In this document: in pieces, positions 42,997 to 51,513 of the stretch | How positions within the stretch are numbered: the stretch's first letter is position 1 | Layout: every line of letters begins with the position of its first letter | Assembly (NCBI GenBank): GCA_965197795.1 | Contig: OZ240228.1 | Location: 2,108,001-2,172,000 of the forward strand | Source: WHTK01 sp965197795 | GTDB lineage: Bacteria > Chloroflexota > Dehalococcoidia > DSTF01 > WHTK01 | Direction: 5' to 3' | DNA: 64,000 nucleotides | The notes under the pieces: generated by a model | What the model saw: the letters and a program-made list of their open reading frames with translations, nothing else | Told to the model about the DNA's origin: nothing | The model's database searches: none | Position numbers and translations under genes: made by a program

Positions 42997-43674
42997 ATGA
43001 GCATTCGAGCCGTCTTCTTCGACCTCGACGACACGTTGATCCTGACCACTGCGACGCGTACACAACGGGCGCGTCTGAGCGCCGAAGCCCTGCTGCCGCA
43101 CGCCCGCAGCATGAGCATCGATAGCCTGGCGTCTCGCATGCTGGCGCCAACGCCGAGGGTTTCCCGGTCGGAGCCTCACCCGTTAATCGAGGAGCTGAAC
43201 ATCGCCGGCACGGAGGCAGCGGCGAGCGCCATCGGAATCTGGTTTTTCAGGCGCTGCGAGCACCTGATTCGCGGTCCGGATGGCGCCGAACGCGTGGTTC
43301 GTGCGCTCAGCACTGACCACACATTGGGAGTCATCTCGAACGGCGATCCCGATATTCAGGCTAACAAGCTGGGGGCGCTTCCCTTCAGTCACCACTTTGC
43401 GGCGAGTCTTCGCGTTTTCAGCGGCGCTATCGGTCACGCCAAGCCCGACCCGCGCATCTTTCAGCACGCGCTGGAGGGAGCCGGCGTCGAGCCACGCGAA
43501 GCCGTCATGGTCGGCGACTGGGCGCTGGGCGATGTCGGCGGCGCGCAGGCGGCCGGCCTAAGTGGCGTCTGGTTCAACCCCGACGGTAGCAACGCCCCCG
43601 ATGGCGTTTCGCCGGACGCAACGATCCGCGGGATGGACGAGCTGCCCGGTCTGCTTCGCGAGTGGGACACCTGA
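42997..43674 (+). CDS. HAD-superfamily hydrolase
   Basis: 225 residues with the four HAD motifs: FFDLDDTL (nucleophile Asp), GVISNGDPDIQ, HAKPDPRIF (Lys) and MVGDWALGDVGGAQAAG (acidic pair). A cap domain lies between motifs I and II. This resembles YjjG/2-haloacid-dehalogenase-like phosphatases; the substrate is unknown. AGGTGG precedes the ATG, and it is probably co-transcribed with the ThDP enzyme. Its stop abuts the stop of the convergent panE-like gene. Confidence 0.9.
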   Translation: MSIRAVFFDLDDTLILTTATRTQRARLSAEALLPHARSMSIDSLASRMLAPTPRVSRSEPHPLIEELNIAGTEAAASAIGIWFFRRCEHLIRGPDGAERVVRALSTDHTLGVISNGDPDIQANKLGALPFSHHFAASLRVFSGAIGHAKPDPRIFQHALEGAGVEPREAVMVGDWALGDVGGAQAAGLSGVWFNPDGSNAPDGVSPDATIRGMDELPGLLREWDT

Positions 43675-44643
43675 TCAGGCGCCGCTGTTGCGGTCGAGCG
43701 CCGTCAGCAGCCGGTAGCAGGCGTCGAGTCGGGGTGTCGGCACGCCCAGCTCGGCGCCTTGCCTGACCGCGTTACCAAACGTCTCCTCGATTTCGAGTCG
43801 CTTGCCCCGCAGGAGATCTTGCAGCACCGACATGCGGTGACTCGTCGCGTCGCGCGCCTCAATAGCCTCTCCCGTCCGCTTCAGCGCCGTGACGCACTCA
43901 TCGATGCTCGCCTCGGCCAACGTTTTGGGGAGGAGGAGCTCGCCGAGGTCGATCACGTCGATGTCGAGAGCGGCGGCGAGGCTCACGGCTTCGCGGGTCA
44001 GCTGCGTCTGCAGAATATCGAGGTCGTCGTCGCGAAAAACGAGGTACGTATAGAGGCGGCTCAGCGCCGCAACCGCCGTCAGCCCCATCCATCCCGCGTA
44101 CTTGGACCATTCGACGGAACGGATGCGGTCCGACACGATCGTTTTGATTCCTGCGTCGTTGACCATCCGGGCGAACTCTGACGTCCGGGAAGACGTGCCC
44201 TCTGGCAACTCGCCGAGGTAGAACCCCTCGTTACGGGTGAAGAGGACCGTTCCGTCTTGCGTTACTTCGCCGCTGAAGTCGGCGACGCAGCCGACAGTGT
44301 GGTCCCGGCCGAAGACCTCGACCAGGTGCTCGTCCTTGACGACACCATTTTGCAGCGACATCGCCATGCCGGCTTTGAGGTTGCGAACGCCCGCTAACGC
44401 GGTCTGCGTGTCGTAAGTCTTGACCGACAGGACGAAGACGTCGCAGGCGTCAAGCTCCGCGGGGCGCTCGATAACCCGCAACTTGACTGTGAAATCGGCC
44501 AGTCCCTTCAGCGTGACGCCCTTTTCGGCCAGCAGACCGGCCCGTGGCCCGCGTGCGATCAGCGTAACGTCCTGCCCGGCGCGCGCCAGGTGGGCGGCGA
44601 GGATCGAGCCCAGCGCCCCGGCGCCGAGTACCACGATCTTCAT
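43675..44643 (-). CDS. panE: 2-dehydropantoate 2-reductase family protein
   Basis: 322 residues: N-terminal Rossmann fold MKIVVLGAGALGSILAAHLA, NADPH-binding loop IARGPRAGLL, then KTYDTQTAL, a family motif SLQNGVVKDEHLVE and the conserved Lys-containing SVEWSKYAGWMGLTAVAAL. The family reduces ketopantoate to pantoate in CoA synthesis, but many paralogues act elsewhere, so the symbol is tentative. The gene has no pantothenate neighbours. hicAB lies upstream on the same strand. Confidence 0.85.
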   Translation of the reverse strand: MKIVVLGAGALGSILAAHLARAGQDVTLIARGPRAGLLAEKGVTLKGLADFTVKLRVIERPAELDACDVFVLSVKTYDTQTALAGVRNLKAGMAMSLQNGVVKDEHLVEVFGRDHTVGCVADFSGEVTQDGTVLFTRNEGFYLGELPEGTSSRTSEFARMVNDAGIKTIVSDRIRSVEWSKYAGWMGLTAVAALSRLYTYLVFRDDDLDILQTQLTREAVSLAAALDIDVIDLGELLLPKTLAEASIDECVTALKRTGEAIEARDATSHRMSVLQDLLRGKRLEIEETFGNAVRQGAELGVPTPRLDACYRLLTALDRNSGA

Positions 44644-44653
44644 TCGCGATTGC

Positions 44654-44875
44654 TTAGGCTGATGCCTGATAAATAACGGGGCGGTAGGAGGGTACCGGGA
44701 CCGGTTTGCCTGACTCCTGCGCTGTTTCTATCCAGAGTTGTTTCGCTATCTGGACCTCAGCTAAGGCCTCTTCCGGCGTGTCACCGAATGCAGAGCAGAA
44801 CTCCAGATCGGGAATGTCTGCCACATAGCTCTGGTCTTCCTCACTCCAGAAGATATTGATGTGGTAGTCCTTCAT
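44654..44875 (-). CDS. hicB: HicB-family antitoxin
   Basis: 73 residues with the partial RNase-H-like HicB fold: YHINIFWSEEDQSYVADIPD, then a G-x-TPEEALAEVQ helix. There is no DNA-binding C-terminal extension, so it belongs to the short HicB type. It neutralises HicA in a type II toxin-antitoxin pair. It lies 5 nt after hicA, and the toxin-first order is typical of hicAB. Confidence 0.88.
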   Translation of the reverse strand: MKDYHINIFWSEEDQSYVADIPDLEFCSAFGDTPEEALAEVQIAKQLWIETAQESGKPVPVPSYRPVIYQASA

Positions 44876-44880
44876 CTCAG

Positions 44881-45129
44881 CTAATCCTCCAGGCGCAGAT
44901 TATGGCGCTCGACCAGGCGAAGAAATTGCCGGACCTGGTACGGCTTAGCTTCCCCATGCGCCGGCTGAACGTTGACTATTCCGGCCACACTCGGATGCTC
45001 GAAGGTCTGATGGCTACCGCGCGTCCTTCTCGGTACGAATCCGAAACCGATGATCAGGTCGACGAAATCATCATACGCAACATTATTCGGATTCCGGCTC
45101 AGCCTCGCGAGCAGTCTACGCCAATTCAC
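44881..45129 (-). CDS. hicA: HicA-family mRNA interferase toxin
   Basis: 82 residues with the double-stranded-RNA-binding-like HicA fold: a dsRBD-like first half (FVDLIIGFGFVPRRTRGSHQ, with the catalytic-type His in GSHQ) and VNVQPAHGEAKPYQVRQFLR. The toxin cleaves mRNA independently of the ribosome. It sits immediately downstream of ispG on the same strand, so it could receive read-through from the rpsB-ispG cluster. Confidence 0.88.
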   Translation of the reverse strand: MNWRRLLARLSRNPNNVAYDDFVDLIIGFGFVPRRTRGSHQTFEHPSVAGIVNVQPAHGEAKPYQVRQFLRLVERHNLRLED

Positions 45130-45149
45130 GGCACCCGAGCACCGGTGCG

Positions 45150-46304
45150 CTACAGCGACTGGATCGGGATCAGCGCGTCGTCGCCGGCGTAGGGCGTCAC
45201 TTCCTGGCCTTCCATCTCCGCGATGACACGGTCGCCTTCCTCGATCATCGCGCTGAGGAACTCCGGCTCGTCCACGGTGCGGATCACCTCGCCTTTGCGG
45301 AAGATCACGCCGCGTCCCTTGCCGCCGGCGATGCCGAGGTCGGCCATCTTGGCCTCGCCCGGGCCGTTGACGACGCAGCCCATCACCGCGACGGTGATCG
45401 GCTTGCCGAGCTTGACGAAGTGCGCTTCGACCTTCTGCGCCAGCGGGATCAGTTCGATTTCGATGCGGCCGCAGGTGGGGCAGGCGACGAGCGTCGGGCC
45501 GTGCTGTCGCAGGCCGAGGCTACTGAGGATGTCGTAGCAGACCGGGATCTCTTCGGCCGGCGGTGCGGCCAGCGAGACCCGAATCGTGTCGCCGATGCCC
45601 TCGGCCAGCAGCATGCCGATGCCTATCGCGCTGCGCACCGAGCCCGCGCGCGGCGTGCCCGCCTCCGTGACGCCGAGGTGCAGCGGATACGGGGTGCCTC
45701 GCTTGTCGAGCTCGGCTGCCAGGCGCCGGTTTGCCTCGACCATCGTCGGTACGTCGAAAGCCTTCATCGATATCTTGATGTTGTCGTAGTCCATCTCCTC
45801 CAGGATGTTGATCTCCCAGAGGGCGGCGTCGACCATGCGGTCGACCATGCCGGGCGGCAACTCGCCGTCGGCCAGCGCGGCGATCGGCGGCAGGCTGCCG
45901 CCGTTGACGCCGATGCGGATCGGGATGCCGCGTTCCTTCGCCGCCGCGACGACGGTCTTCACCTTCTCGGGGTCGCGGATGTTACCCGGATTGAGGCGCA
46001 GTGCCTGGAAGCCCGACTCGATGGCCGCCAGGGCCCAGCGGTAATCGAAGTGGATGTCTGCCGTCAGAGGGACCGGGGTCTGCCGCACGATGTCTGGTAG
46101 CGCCACCGCGGCCTCCTTGTCGGGCACGGCGATGCGGACGATCTCGCAGCCGATCTCGGCCAGCTCGTGGACCTGCTTCACGGTCGCTTCTACGTCTGCG
46201 GTGTCGGTGGTCGTCATCGACTGGACCACGATTGGGGCGTCGCCGCCGATCTTCACGTCGCCTATGTGGATTTGCTTGGTCTGTCGTCGTGTTTGCGGGA
46301 TCAT
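45150..46304 (-). CDS. ispG: 4-hydroxy-3-methylbut-2-en-1-yl diphosphate synthase
   Basis: Fe-S enzyme of the MEP pathway that converts MEcPP to HMBPP. 384 residues: N-terminal TIM barrel beginning RRQTKQIHIGDVKIGG and PIVVQSMTTTDTADVEAT, LRLNPGNIRDPEKV, and the C-terminal [4Fe-4S] ligands CPTCGRIEIE and MGCVVNGPGEA. Order and length match the standard bacterial enzyme. It overlaps rseP by 4 nt, the last core gene of the cluster before hicAB. Confidence 0.97.
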   Translation of the reverse strand: MIPQTRRQTKQIHIGDVKIGGDAPIVVQSMTTTDTADVEATVKQVHELAEIGCEIVRIAVPDKEAAVALPDIVRQTPVPLTADIHFDYRWALAAIESGFQALRLNPGNIRDPEKVKTVVAAAKERGIPIRIGVNGGSLPPIAALADGELPPGMVDRMVDAALWEINILEEMDYDNIKISMKAFDVPTMVEANRRLAAELDKRGTPYPLHLGVTEAGTPRAGSVRSAIGIGMLLAEGIGDTIRVSLAAPPAEEIPVCYDILSSLGLRQHGPTLVACPTCGRIEIELIPLAQKVEAHFVKLGKPITVAVMGCVVNGPGEAKMADLGIAGGKGRGVIFRKGEVIRTVDEPEFLSAMIEEGDRVIAEMEGQEVTPYAGDDALIPIQSL

Positions 46305-47674
46305 CGGAACAGCTCGTCTCCTCTCACGATTCGCGCAATGTCAAAATAGCTGAGCACGATGACGAGAAGCAATAGCGCCCCCATACCGACGAGGTGAACC
46401 ATCGCCTCTTTCGCCGGCGCAATGCGGCGGCCGCGCCGCAACACTTCGATCACGACGAAAGCCATACGGCCGCCGTCGAGCATCGGCAGCGGCAGGATGT
46501 TGAGCACGGCGAGGTTAATGCTGAGCAGACCGGCGAACTGGATCAGACTCTGCCAGCCGGCCCGGTCGATGACTTCACCCGTCACCTGCGCGATACCGAT
46601 CGGGCCGGAGACCGGTGAGGCTCCGGTGGCGCCCTTGATCCGGGAGTAGATCTCGTTGCGCGCCAGCTTCAACGAATCCCAGGTCGAACGCCAGCCATTC
46701 TTCAGTGCGGTCCAGGGACCATCGGAGCGAGTCTCCGAGAAGACATACTGCTGCCCGATGCGTATTCCCGTGGCGCCTTGGGCAAAGTGCAGCGTAGTGC
46801 CGGCGACTAGCGTGTCGGGGTCGCCCAGGCCCGCGGCCGCGGCGATCTCCGCATCGCTTACGCGCAGCAACTGCGAGATGAAGGCGATCGTATCGCCGGG
46901 TTGCGTTTCGTAGTGGATCGCCTGCTCGCCGCTACCGATGATCAGCGTCGTTTCTTCCGGCAACACGAATTCGATCTCGGCGGCCTGGCGTACGGCGTCG
47001 CGGTCGAATCCGATCGTGTCAGAAACGCTCGCCACGTCGTCGCCGGGTTGAACCACGTAGTCGTACGTAGGCGGCGCCCAGCGCGGCGTGACCGTGACGG
47101 TCTCCTGACTGGCCAGCTGAGTCGCGGGGTCGGTGCGCCGCACGACGATGTCGGTCTCCTCGCCCAGGTTGAGGCGGATGTTGTAGCTGGCGTCCCCCAC
47201 ACTGTCGATCTCACGACCGTCGATCTCCTCGATAATGTCGCCGACCTGGAGACCGGCCGCCGCCGCGGGCGACCCCGGAACCACCTGCGCGATGACCGCA
47301 CCGCCCACAGGCAATTCTCGCGGCAGCATCAGCGCCAGCGTGAACAGCAGGATCGCCAGCACCAGGTTCATGAACGCCCCGGAACCCATGACCACGAGGC
47401 GCTTCCAGGCGGCCAGCGCCGCAAGGCTCTGCGGGTCCGATGGGTCTTCTTCGCCCAGGAGTCGCACGAAGCCGCCCAACGGCAGCCAGTTCAGTGTGTA
47501 CTCGGTGTCGCCGCGTTTGAAGCCGAAGGCGCGGGGCGGGTAACCGATGCCGAACTCGAGCACCTTCACGCCGAACATCTTCGCCGTGACGAAGTGTCCC
47601 AGCTCGTGGATGACGACGAGGACGATGAGCACGCCCAGGAAGGGCGCAATAGTAGAGATAAGAACGTCTAGCAC
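46301..47674 (-). CDS. rseP: RseP/site-2 protease with two LysM-like domains
   Basis: Intramembrane zinc protease. 457 residues: HELGH (23-27) in TM1, PDZ domain around 122-198, TM segments near 99-117, 380-397 and 425-447, and the Zn-ligand motif NILPLPMLDGGRM (392-404). Between the PDZ and the LDG motif lie two LysM-like units, about 205-247 (YDYVVQPGDDVASVSDTIGF) and 255-297 (YETQPGDTIAFISQLLRVSD). Usual RseP proteins have PDZ domains only. It overlaps ispG by 4 nt and abuts dxr, in the rpsB-ispG cluster. Confidence 0.92.
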   Translation of the reverse strand: MLDVLISTIAPFLGVLIVLVVIHELGHFVTAKMFGVKVLEFGIGYPPRAFGFKRGDTEYTLNWLPLGGFVRLLGEEDPSDPQSLAALAAWKRLVVMGSGAFMNLVLAILLFTLALMLPRELPVGGAVIAQVVPGSPAAAAGLQVGDIIEEIDGREIDSVGDASYNIRLNLGEETDIVVRRTDPATQLASQETVTVTPRWAPPTYDYVVQPGDDVASVSDTIGFDRDAVRQAAEIEFVLPEETTLIIGSGEQAIHYETQPGDTIAFISQLLRVSDAEIAAAAGLGDPDTLVAGTTLHFAQGATGIRIGQQYVFSETRSDGPWTALKNGWRSTWDSLKLARNEIYSRIKGATGASPVSGPIGIAQVTGEVIDRAGWQSLIQFAGLLSINLAVLNILPLPMLDGGRMAFVVIEVLRRGRRIAPAKEAMVHLVGMGALLLLVIVLSYFDIARIVRGDELFR

Positions 47675-48817
47675 TTACTGGGCCTCGATCCAGGCTGTCG
47701 CGAAACCGCGACCCCACGTATCCGCCGCGAGAACGGCCTCTAAAGAGGTTTCGTCCGTCGAGACGTACTCCTCCAGTGTGTCAGACAGCAGCCTGGGAAT
47801 ATCGAGGAAGCGTAAATGGCCGGTTAAGAATGCGTTGACCGCCTCTTCGTCGGCCGCCGCCAGTGCCGCCGGGAAGGTGCCGCCACGGCTGCCAGCCGCC
47901 AGCGCGTAGCCCAGACAGGGATAGCGCTCCAGGTCCAGCGGCTCGAAGCGCAGCGATCCCATCGCCGCGAAATCTACCGGTTTCAGGGGCGTCGGCAGGC
48001 GTTCCGGGTAGCTCAGCGCGTACTGGATCGGCTGACGCATATCCGGTGCGGAGAGCTGCGCCTTGAACGACCCATCGACGAACTCAACCATGGAATGGAT
48101 GATGCTCTCGCGATGCATCAGGACGTCGATGCGGTCGTAAGGGATGTCGAAGAGCCAACGCGCCTCGATAACCTCGAGGCCCTTGTTGAACAGCGTGGCG
48201 GAGTCGACCGTTATCTTGCGGCCCATGGACCAGTTCGGGTGAGCCAGGGCCCGCTCCGGCGTGATCGCCTCCAGCTCTGCGAGCGGCAGATCGCGCAGAG
48301 CACCACCCGAGGCCGTGATAACGAGCCGCTTGATGGACGCCGCGTCCTCGCCGGCCAGGCATTGCCAGATCGCCGAGTGCTCCGAGTCGACCGGACGGAT
48401 GCTACCGCCGCCCTTGCGCGCCGCCTCCTGCAGCAGCCCCCCGGCCATGATCATCGCCTCCTTGTTGGCGATGGCAACCGTCTTGCCGTGCAGCAGGGCC
48501 TGCATGACCGGCTCCAGCCCTTCTTTTCCGACCACACCCGAAATGATTATGTCGACTTCATCGGCGCAGGCCACGTCGGTCAGGCTACCGAGTGCTACGC
48601 CATCGGCGGTACGCCTTTGCAGCGCGTCGGGATTGGCGCACGAAACGATGCTTGGGCTGAACTCGGCGATCTGCTGTGCCAGGAGGTCGACGTTATTCCA
48701 GGCTGTGAGGCCGACCACCTCAAAGCGCTGCGGATGAGCGCGAATCACGTCGAGGGTCTGACAACCGATCGACCCGGTCGATCCCAGTACGGCGACACGA
48801 GTCAGAGGACGATCCAC
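47675..48817 (-). CDS. dxr: 1-deoxy-D-xylulose-5-phosphate reductoisomerase
   Basis: Makes MEP from DXP with NADPH in the MEP isoprenoid pathway. 380 residues: nucleotide-binding VAVLGSTGSIGCQTLDVI, KTVAIANKEAMIMAGGLL, IRPVDSEHSAIWQCL (metal Glu), HPNWSMGRKITVDSATLFNK and the His-containing HRESIIHSMVEF loop. Overlaps cdsA by 16 nt, abuts rseP. Together with ispG it places two MEP-pathway steps in this cluster. Confidence 0.97.
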   Translation of the reverse strand: MDRPLTRVAVLGSTGSIGCQTLDVIRAHPQRFEVVGLTAWNNVDLLAQQIAEFSPSIVSCANPDALQRRTADGVALGSLTDVACADEVDIIISGVVGKEGLEPVMQALLHGKTVAIANKEAMIMAGGLLQEAARKGGGSIRPVDSEHSAIWQCLAGEDAASIKRLVITASGGALRDLPLAELEAITPERALAHPNWSMGRKITVDSATLFNKGLEVIEARWLFDIPYDRIDVLMHRESIIHSMVEFVDGSFKAQLSAPDMRQPIQYALSYPERLPTPLKPVDFAAMGSLRFEPLDLERYPCLGYALAAGSRGGTFPAALAAADEEAVNAFLTGHLRFLDIPRLLSDTLEEYVSTDETSLEAVLAADTWGRGFATAWIEAQ

Positions 48818-49590
48818 TTCACGTAATAGTATACCGCCGGGGCCGCGAACAGCAGGCTATCGAGGCGGTCCGCGATGCCGCCGTGCCCCGGCACCAGGCC
48901 GCTGGAGTCCTTGACGTCCAACGTCCGCTTCAGCGCCGATTCCGCGAGGTCACCGACGCCGATGAGCGGCGGCAGGATGAGACCAAGTGCGACGAGATCG
49001 AGCGTCCCGAAGCCGAGGCCAATGACGGCATCGAGGGCAAAGACTGCGGCGAACCCCGCGAGCAGGCTGCCCAGGGCGCCTTCTACCGTCTTGCCGGGGC
49101 TGATCGACGGCGCCAGCTTGTGCCGTCCGATAGCGCGCCCGACAGCGTAGGCGCCGGTGTCGGTGATCCAGACGGTCAGCAGGGTGAAAAAGAGTAGCTC
49201 GCGGCCATCCGGAACATCCCGCAGCAGCACGAAGTACGACGCCAGGCCGCCGAGGTAGAGCGGCGCCGCGATACCCCAGAGCCACTGCGAGACGTCGCGT
49301 TGCGGATCGTTTGTTAGCGTCAGCGCCCCGCCCGTCGCGGCGACGACGCCGATGATGGCGCCGAGGAGATACTCCTCGCCGAAATAGGCAGCGATCGGCA
49401 ACGACGCGGCTGCGGCAGCCGCCAGCGCGGTCAGCGGTGTGCGCAGGACTCTTCGCGCGTTGGCGAACTCGAGCGTCGCGATGCAGACGGCAAGCGCCAC
49501 GACCGCGGCAAGCAGCGCGTCGCCGACCCAAACGGCCCCGGCGACAAGCGGGATGCCGATTGCAGCTGTAATCAGGCGTGTAATTAGCAA
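48802..49590 (-). CDS. cdsA: Phosphatidate cytidylyltransferase
   Basis: Makes CDP-diacylglycerol from phosphatidate and CTP, the entry to phospholipid synthesis. The multi-pass protein carries the CDP-DG synthase C-terminal signature SALKRTLDVKDSSGLVPGHG followed by GIADRLDSL. Inner motifs are WITDTGAYAVGRAIG and SPGKTVEGALGS. I chose TTG at 49590 (262 residues, MLITRLITAAIGIPL) because the longer frame overlaps uppS with low-complexity text. The start is not certain. Confidence 0.93.
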   Translation of the reverse strand: MLITRLITAAIGIPLVAGAVWVGDALLAAVVALAVCIATLEFANARRVLRTPLTALAAAAAASLPIAAYFGEEYLLGAIIGVVAATGGALTLTNDPQRDVSQWLWGIAAPLYLGGLASYFVLLRDVPDGRELLFFTLLTVWITDTGAYAVGRAIGRHKLAPSISPGKTVEGALGSLLAGFAAVFALDAVIGLGFGTLDLVALGLILPPLIGVGDLAESALKRTLDVKDSSGLVPGHGGIADRLDSLLFAAPAVYYYVKWIVL

Positions 49591-49607
49591 TGTGATGCGG
49601 GGCGGCG

Positions 49608-50393
49608 CTAGGCGTAGCTGCCGTTGGACCCGTTGCCGTTCGAGGCGCCGTTGTTGCTGCCGCCGAACCGCCGCACCCGTTGCGAGTAGGCGAGCAGCGC
49701 CCGGTCGACCTCGGCCTCGTCGAAATCGGGCCAGTACACCGGCGTCGAATAGAACTCCGCGTAAGCGGCCTGCCACAGCAGGAAGTTCGAAAGGCGCATC
49801 TCTCCCGCGGTTCGGATCACGAGATCCGGGTCGGGAAGACCAGCCGTGTTGAGGAAGGTCGCGAAGGTATCCTCCGTCAGCTCCTTGGCTGCGATGCCGG
49901 CGCTGATGGCCTCTCGAGCCGCGTCGACGATCTCCGCCCGCGAGCCGTAGTTGAACGCAACGCAGACGGTCAGACGGTCGTTGTGCTTCGTCAGCTCCAT
50001 CGCCCGCTCGATGCGCTGCCGCAGGTCATCAGAAAGCGGCGCCAGGCTGCCGATGTGAACTAGACGGACACCGTTTTCATGCAGCGCCTGCAGCTCCTTG
50101 TCGATGACGCGGCCAATCAGGCGCAGCAGCGGGTTGATCTCCCGCTTGGGGCGCTTCCAGTTCTCGGTGGAAAAGGCGAACAGCGTGACGTACCTGACGC
50201 CGCGTTCGGCGAAAGCCTGTAGCAGAGGGCGCAGGTTCTCCGTACCGGCGCGATAGCCGGCCTGCTTCGAGAGCCCGCGCTCCTGGGCCCAGCGCGTATT
50301 GCCGTCCATGATGATCGCCACTTGGCGCGGCGGCGCGCTCTCATCGGTTTGAGTCTTCGCTTTGGCGGTTCGGGTGCTGCTGCGGGAGTGCAT
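49608..50393 (-). CDS. uppS: Isoprenyl (undecaprenyl) diphosphate synthase
   Basis: cis-Prenyltransferase that elongates FPP with IPP to the undecaprenyl carrier used in cell-wall synthesis. 261 residues: IIMDGNTRWAQERGL with the catalytic Asp, GYRAGTENLRPLLQAFAERG, TLFAFSTENWKRP, FNYGSRAEIVDA, DPDLVIRTAGEMRLSNFLLW and SNFLLWQAAYAEFY. A disordered Asn/Gly/Ser tail (SNNGASNGNGSNG) ends the protein. It stands 11 bp after frr. Confidence 0.96.
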   Translation of the reverse strand: MHSRSSTRTAKAKTQTDESAPPRQVAIIMDGNTRWAQERGLSKQAGYRAGTENLRPLLQAFAERGVRYVTLFAFSTENWKRPKREINPLLRLIGRVIDKELQALHENGVRLVHIGSLAPLSDDLRQRIERAMELTKHNDRLTVCVAFNYGSRAEIVDAAREAISAGIAAKELTEDTFATFLNTAGLPDPDLVIRTAGEMRLSNFLLWQAAYAEFYSTPVYWPDFDEAEVDRALLAYSQRVRRFGGSNNGASNGNGSNGSYA

Positions 50394-50404
50394 TGAGCGG
50401 CCGG

Positions 50405-50962
50405 TCAGACTTCCAGAAGCTCAGCTTCTTTGGTTTTTCCCCGCTCGTCGATCTCCGCAACATAACGGTCTGTGAGCTTCTGCAGGCTTTCCTGCGCGTT
50501 GTGCTGCTGATCCTCCGAGGCTTCTTTGCTCTGAACCAACCGCTTGAAGTGATCCATGCCGTCGCGCCGCACGTTGCGCACCGCCACCCGGCTGTCTTCG
50601 ACGCGTGAGTGGACCAGCTTGATCATGTCTTTGCGGCGCTGCTCGGTGAGCAGCGGGATCGAGAGCCGGATGATGGCGCCATCGTTGGAAGGCGTCAGGC
50701 CGAGGTCAGACGCCAGGATCGCCTTCTCGATCGCGCCCATCGCCGTACGGTCCCAGGGCTGAATCGTCAGCAGCCGAGCCTCCGGCGCGGACACGGTCGC
50801 CATCTGGTTGATCGGCAATGAGCTACCGAAATAGTCGACCATGACGTGGTCGACCAGGCCGACGTGGGCATGGCCGGTCCGGATCGCCGTGAGCTCGCGC
50901 TCGGCAGCCTCCACGGACTTTTTCATGCGATCTTCGCTATCGCGTAGGACATCCTCGATCAT
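50405..50962 (-). CDS. frr: Ribosome recycling factor
   Basis: Releases ribosomes from mRNA after termination, with EF-G. 185 residues of normal length: MKKSVEAAERELTAIRTGHA, VDYFGSSLPINQMATVSAPE, RLLTIQPWD, RLSIPLLTEQRRKDMIKL and a C-terminal TDRYVAEIDERGKTKEAELL. Usually pyrH lies between tsf and frr; here they are adjacent (36 bp), so pyrH must be elsewhere. Confidence 0.97.
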   Translation of the reverse strand: MIEDVLRDSEDRMKKSVEAAERELTAIRTGHAHVGLVDHVMVDYFGSSLPINQMATVSAPEARLLTIQPWDRTAMGAIEKAILASDLGLTPSNDGAIIRLSIPLLTEQRRKDMIKLVHSRVEDSRVAVRNVRRDGMDHFKRLVQSKEASEDQQHNAQESLQKLTDRYVAEIDERGKTKEAELLEV

Positions 50963-50998
50963 GGCGCTCTCTCCCAGTCGTGGCCAAACCGAAAGCCG

Positions 50999-51508
50999 CT
51001 ATCCGCCGATTTCAAAGCGCGCGAAACGCTTGACCTGGATGTTCTCGCCCGTCCGGCCGATCGTCTCATTGATCAGCGTGCGAATGTCCTTCGAAGGGTC
51101 CTTGATCCAGGCCTGGTTCAGCAGGATTACTTCATCGACGCGACCAGCCGCGCTTTCTGGAACCGGGTCCTCTTCCGTGATCGTCGCGGGATTCATCGCC
51201 GCGACCTGCATGGCGACGTCCCTGGCGAGCGTCTGAAAGTCGGGCGTGCGCGCCACGAAGTCCGTCTCGCAGGCCACCTCCACGATGACGCCGATACGCC
51301 CGCCGGCATGAATGTAGCTCTCGACCAGGCCCTGCTCGGTGACGCGGTCGGCCTTCTTGGCGGCCGTGGCGATACCCATCTCGCCCAGCTTCTTCACGGC
51401 GAGATCGAGGTCACCATCGGCTTCCTCCAGCGCCTTCTTGCAGTCCATGACACCCGCGCTGGTCATTTCGCGCAGTTGCTTAACGAGGTCGGCAGTTATC
51501 TCCGGCAC
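50999..51508 (-). CDS. tsf: Elongation factor Ts (short form)
   Basis: Nucleotide-exchange factor for EF-Tu. 169 residues, the short bacterial form with one core subdomain. Seen are the UBA-like N-terminus (LVKQLREMTSAGVMDCKKAL, then DGDLDLAVKKLGEMGI), GLVESYIHAGGRIGVIVEV and CETDFVART, the standard contacts. It follows rpsB by 5 nt, the classic rpsB-tsf pair. Confidence 0.97.
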   Translation of the reverse strand: MPEITADLVKQLREMTSAGVMDCKKALEEADGDLDLAVKKLGEMGIATAAKKADRVTEQGLVESYIHAGGRIGVIVEVACETDFVARTPDFQTLARDVAMQVAAMNPATITEEDPVPESAAGRVDEVILLNQAWIKDPSKDIRTLINETIGRTGENIQVKRFARFEIGG

Positions 51509-51513
51509 GCGCC

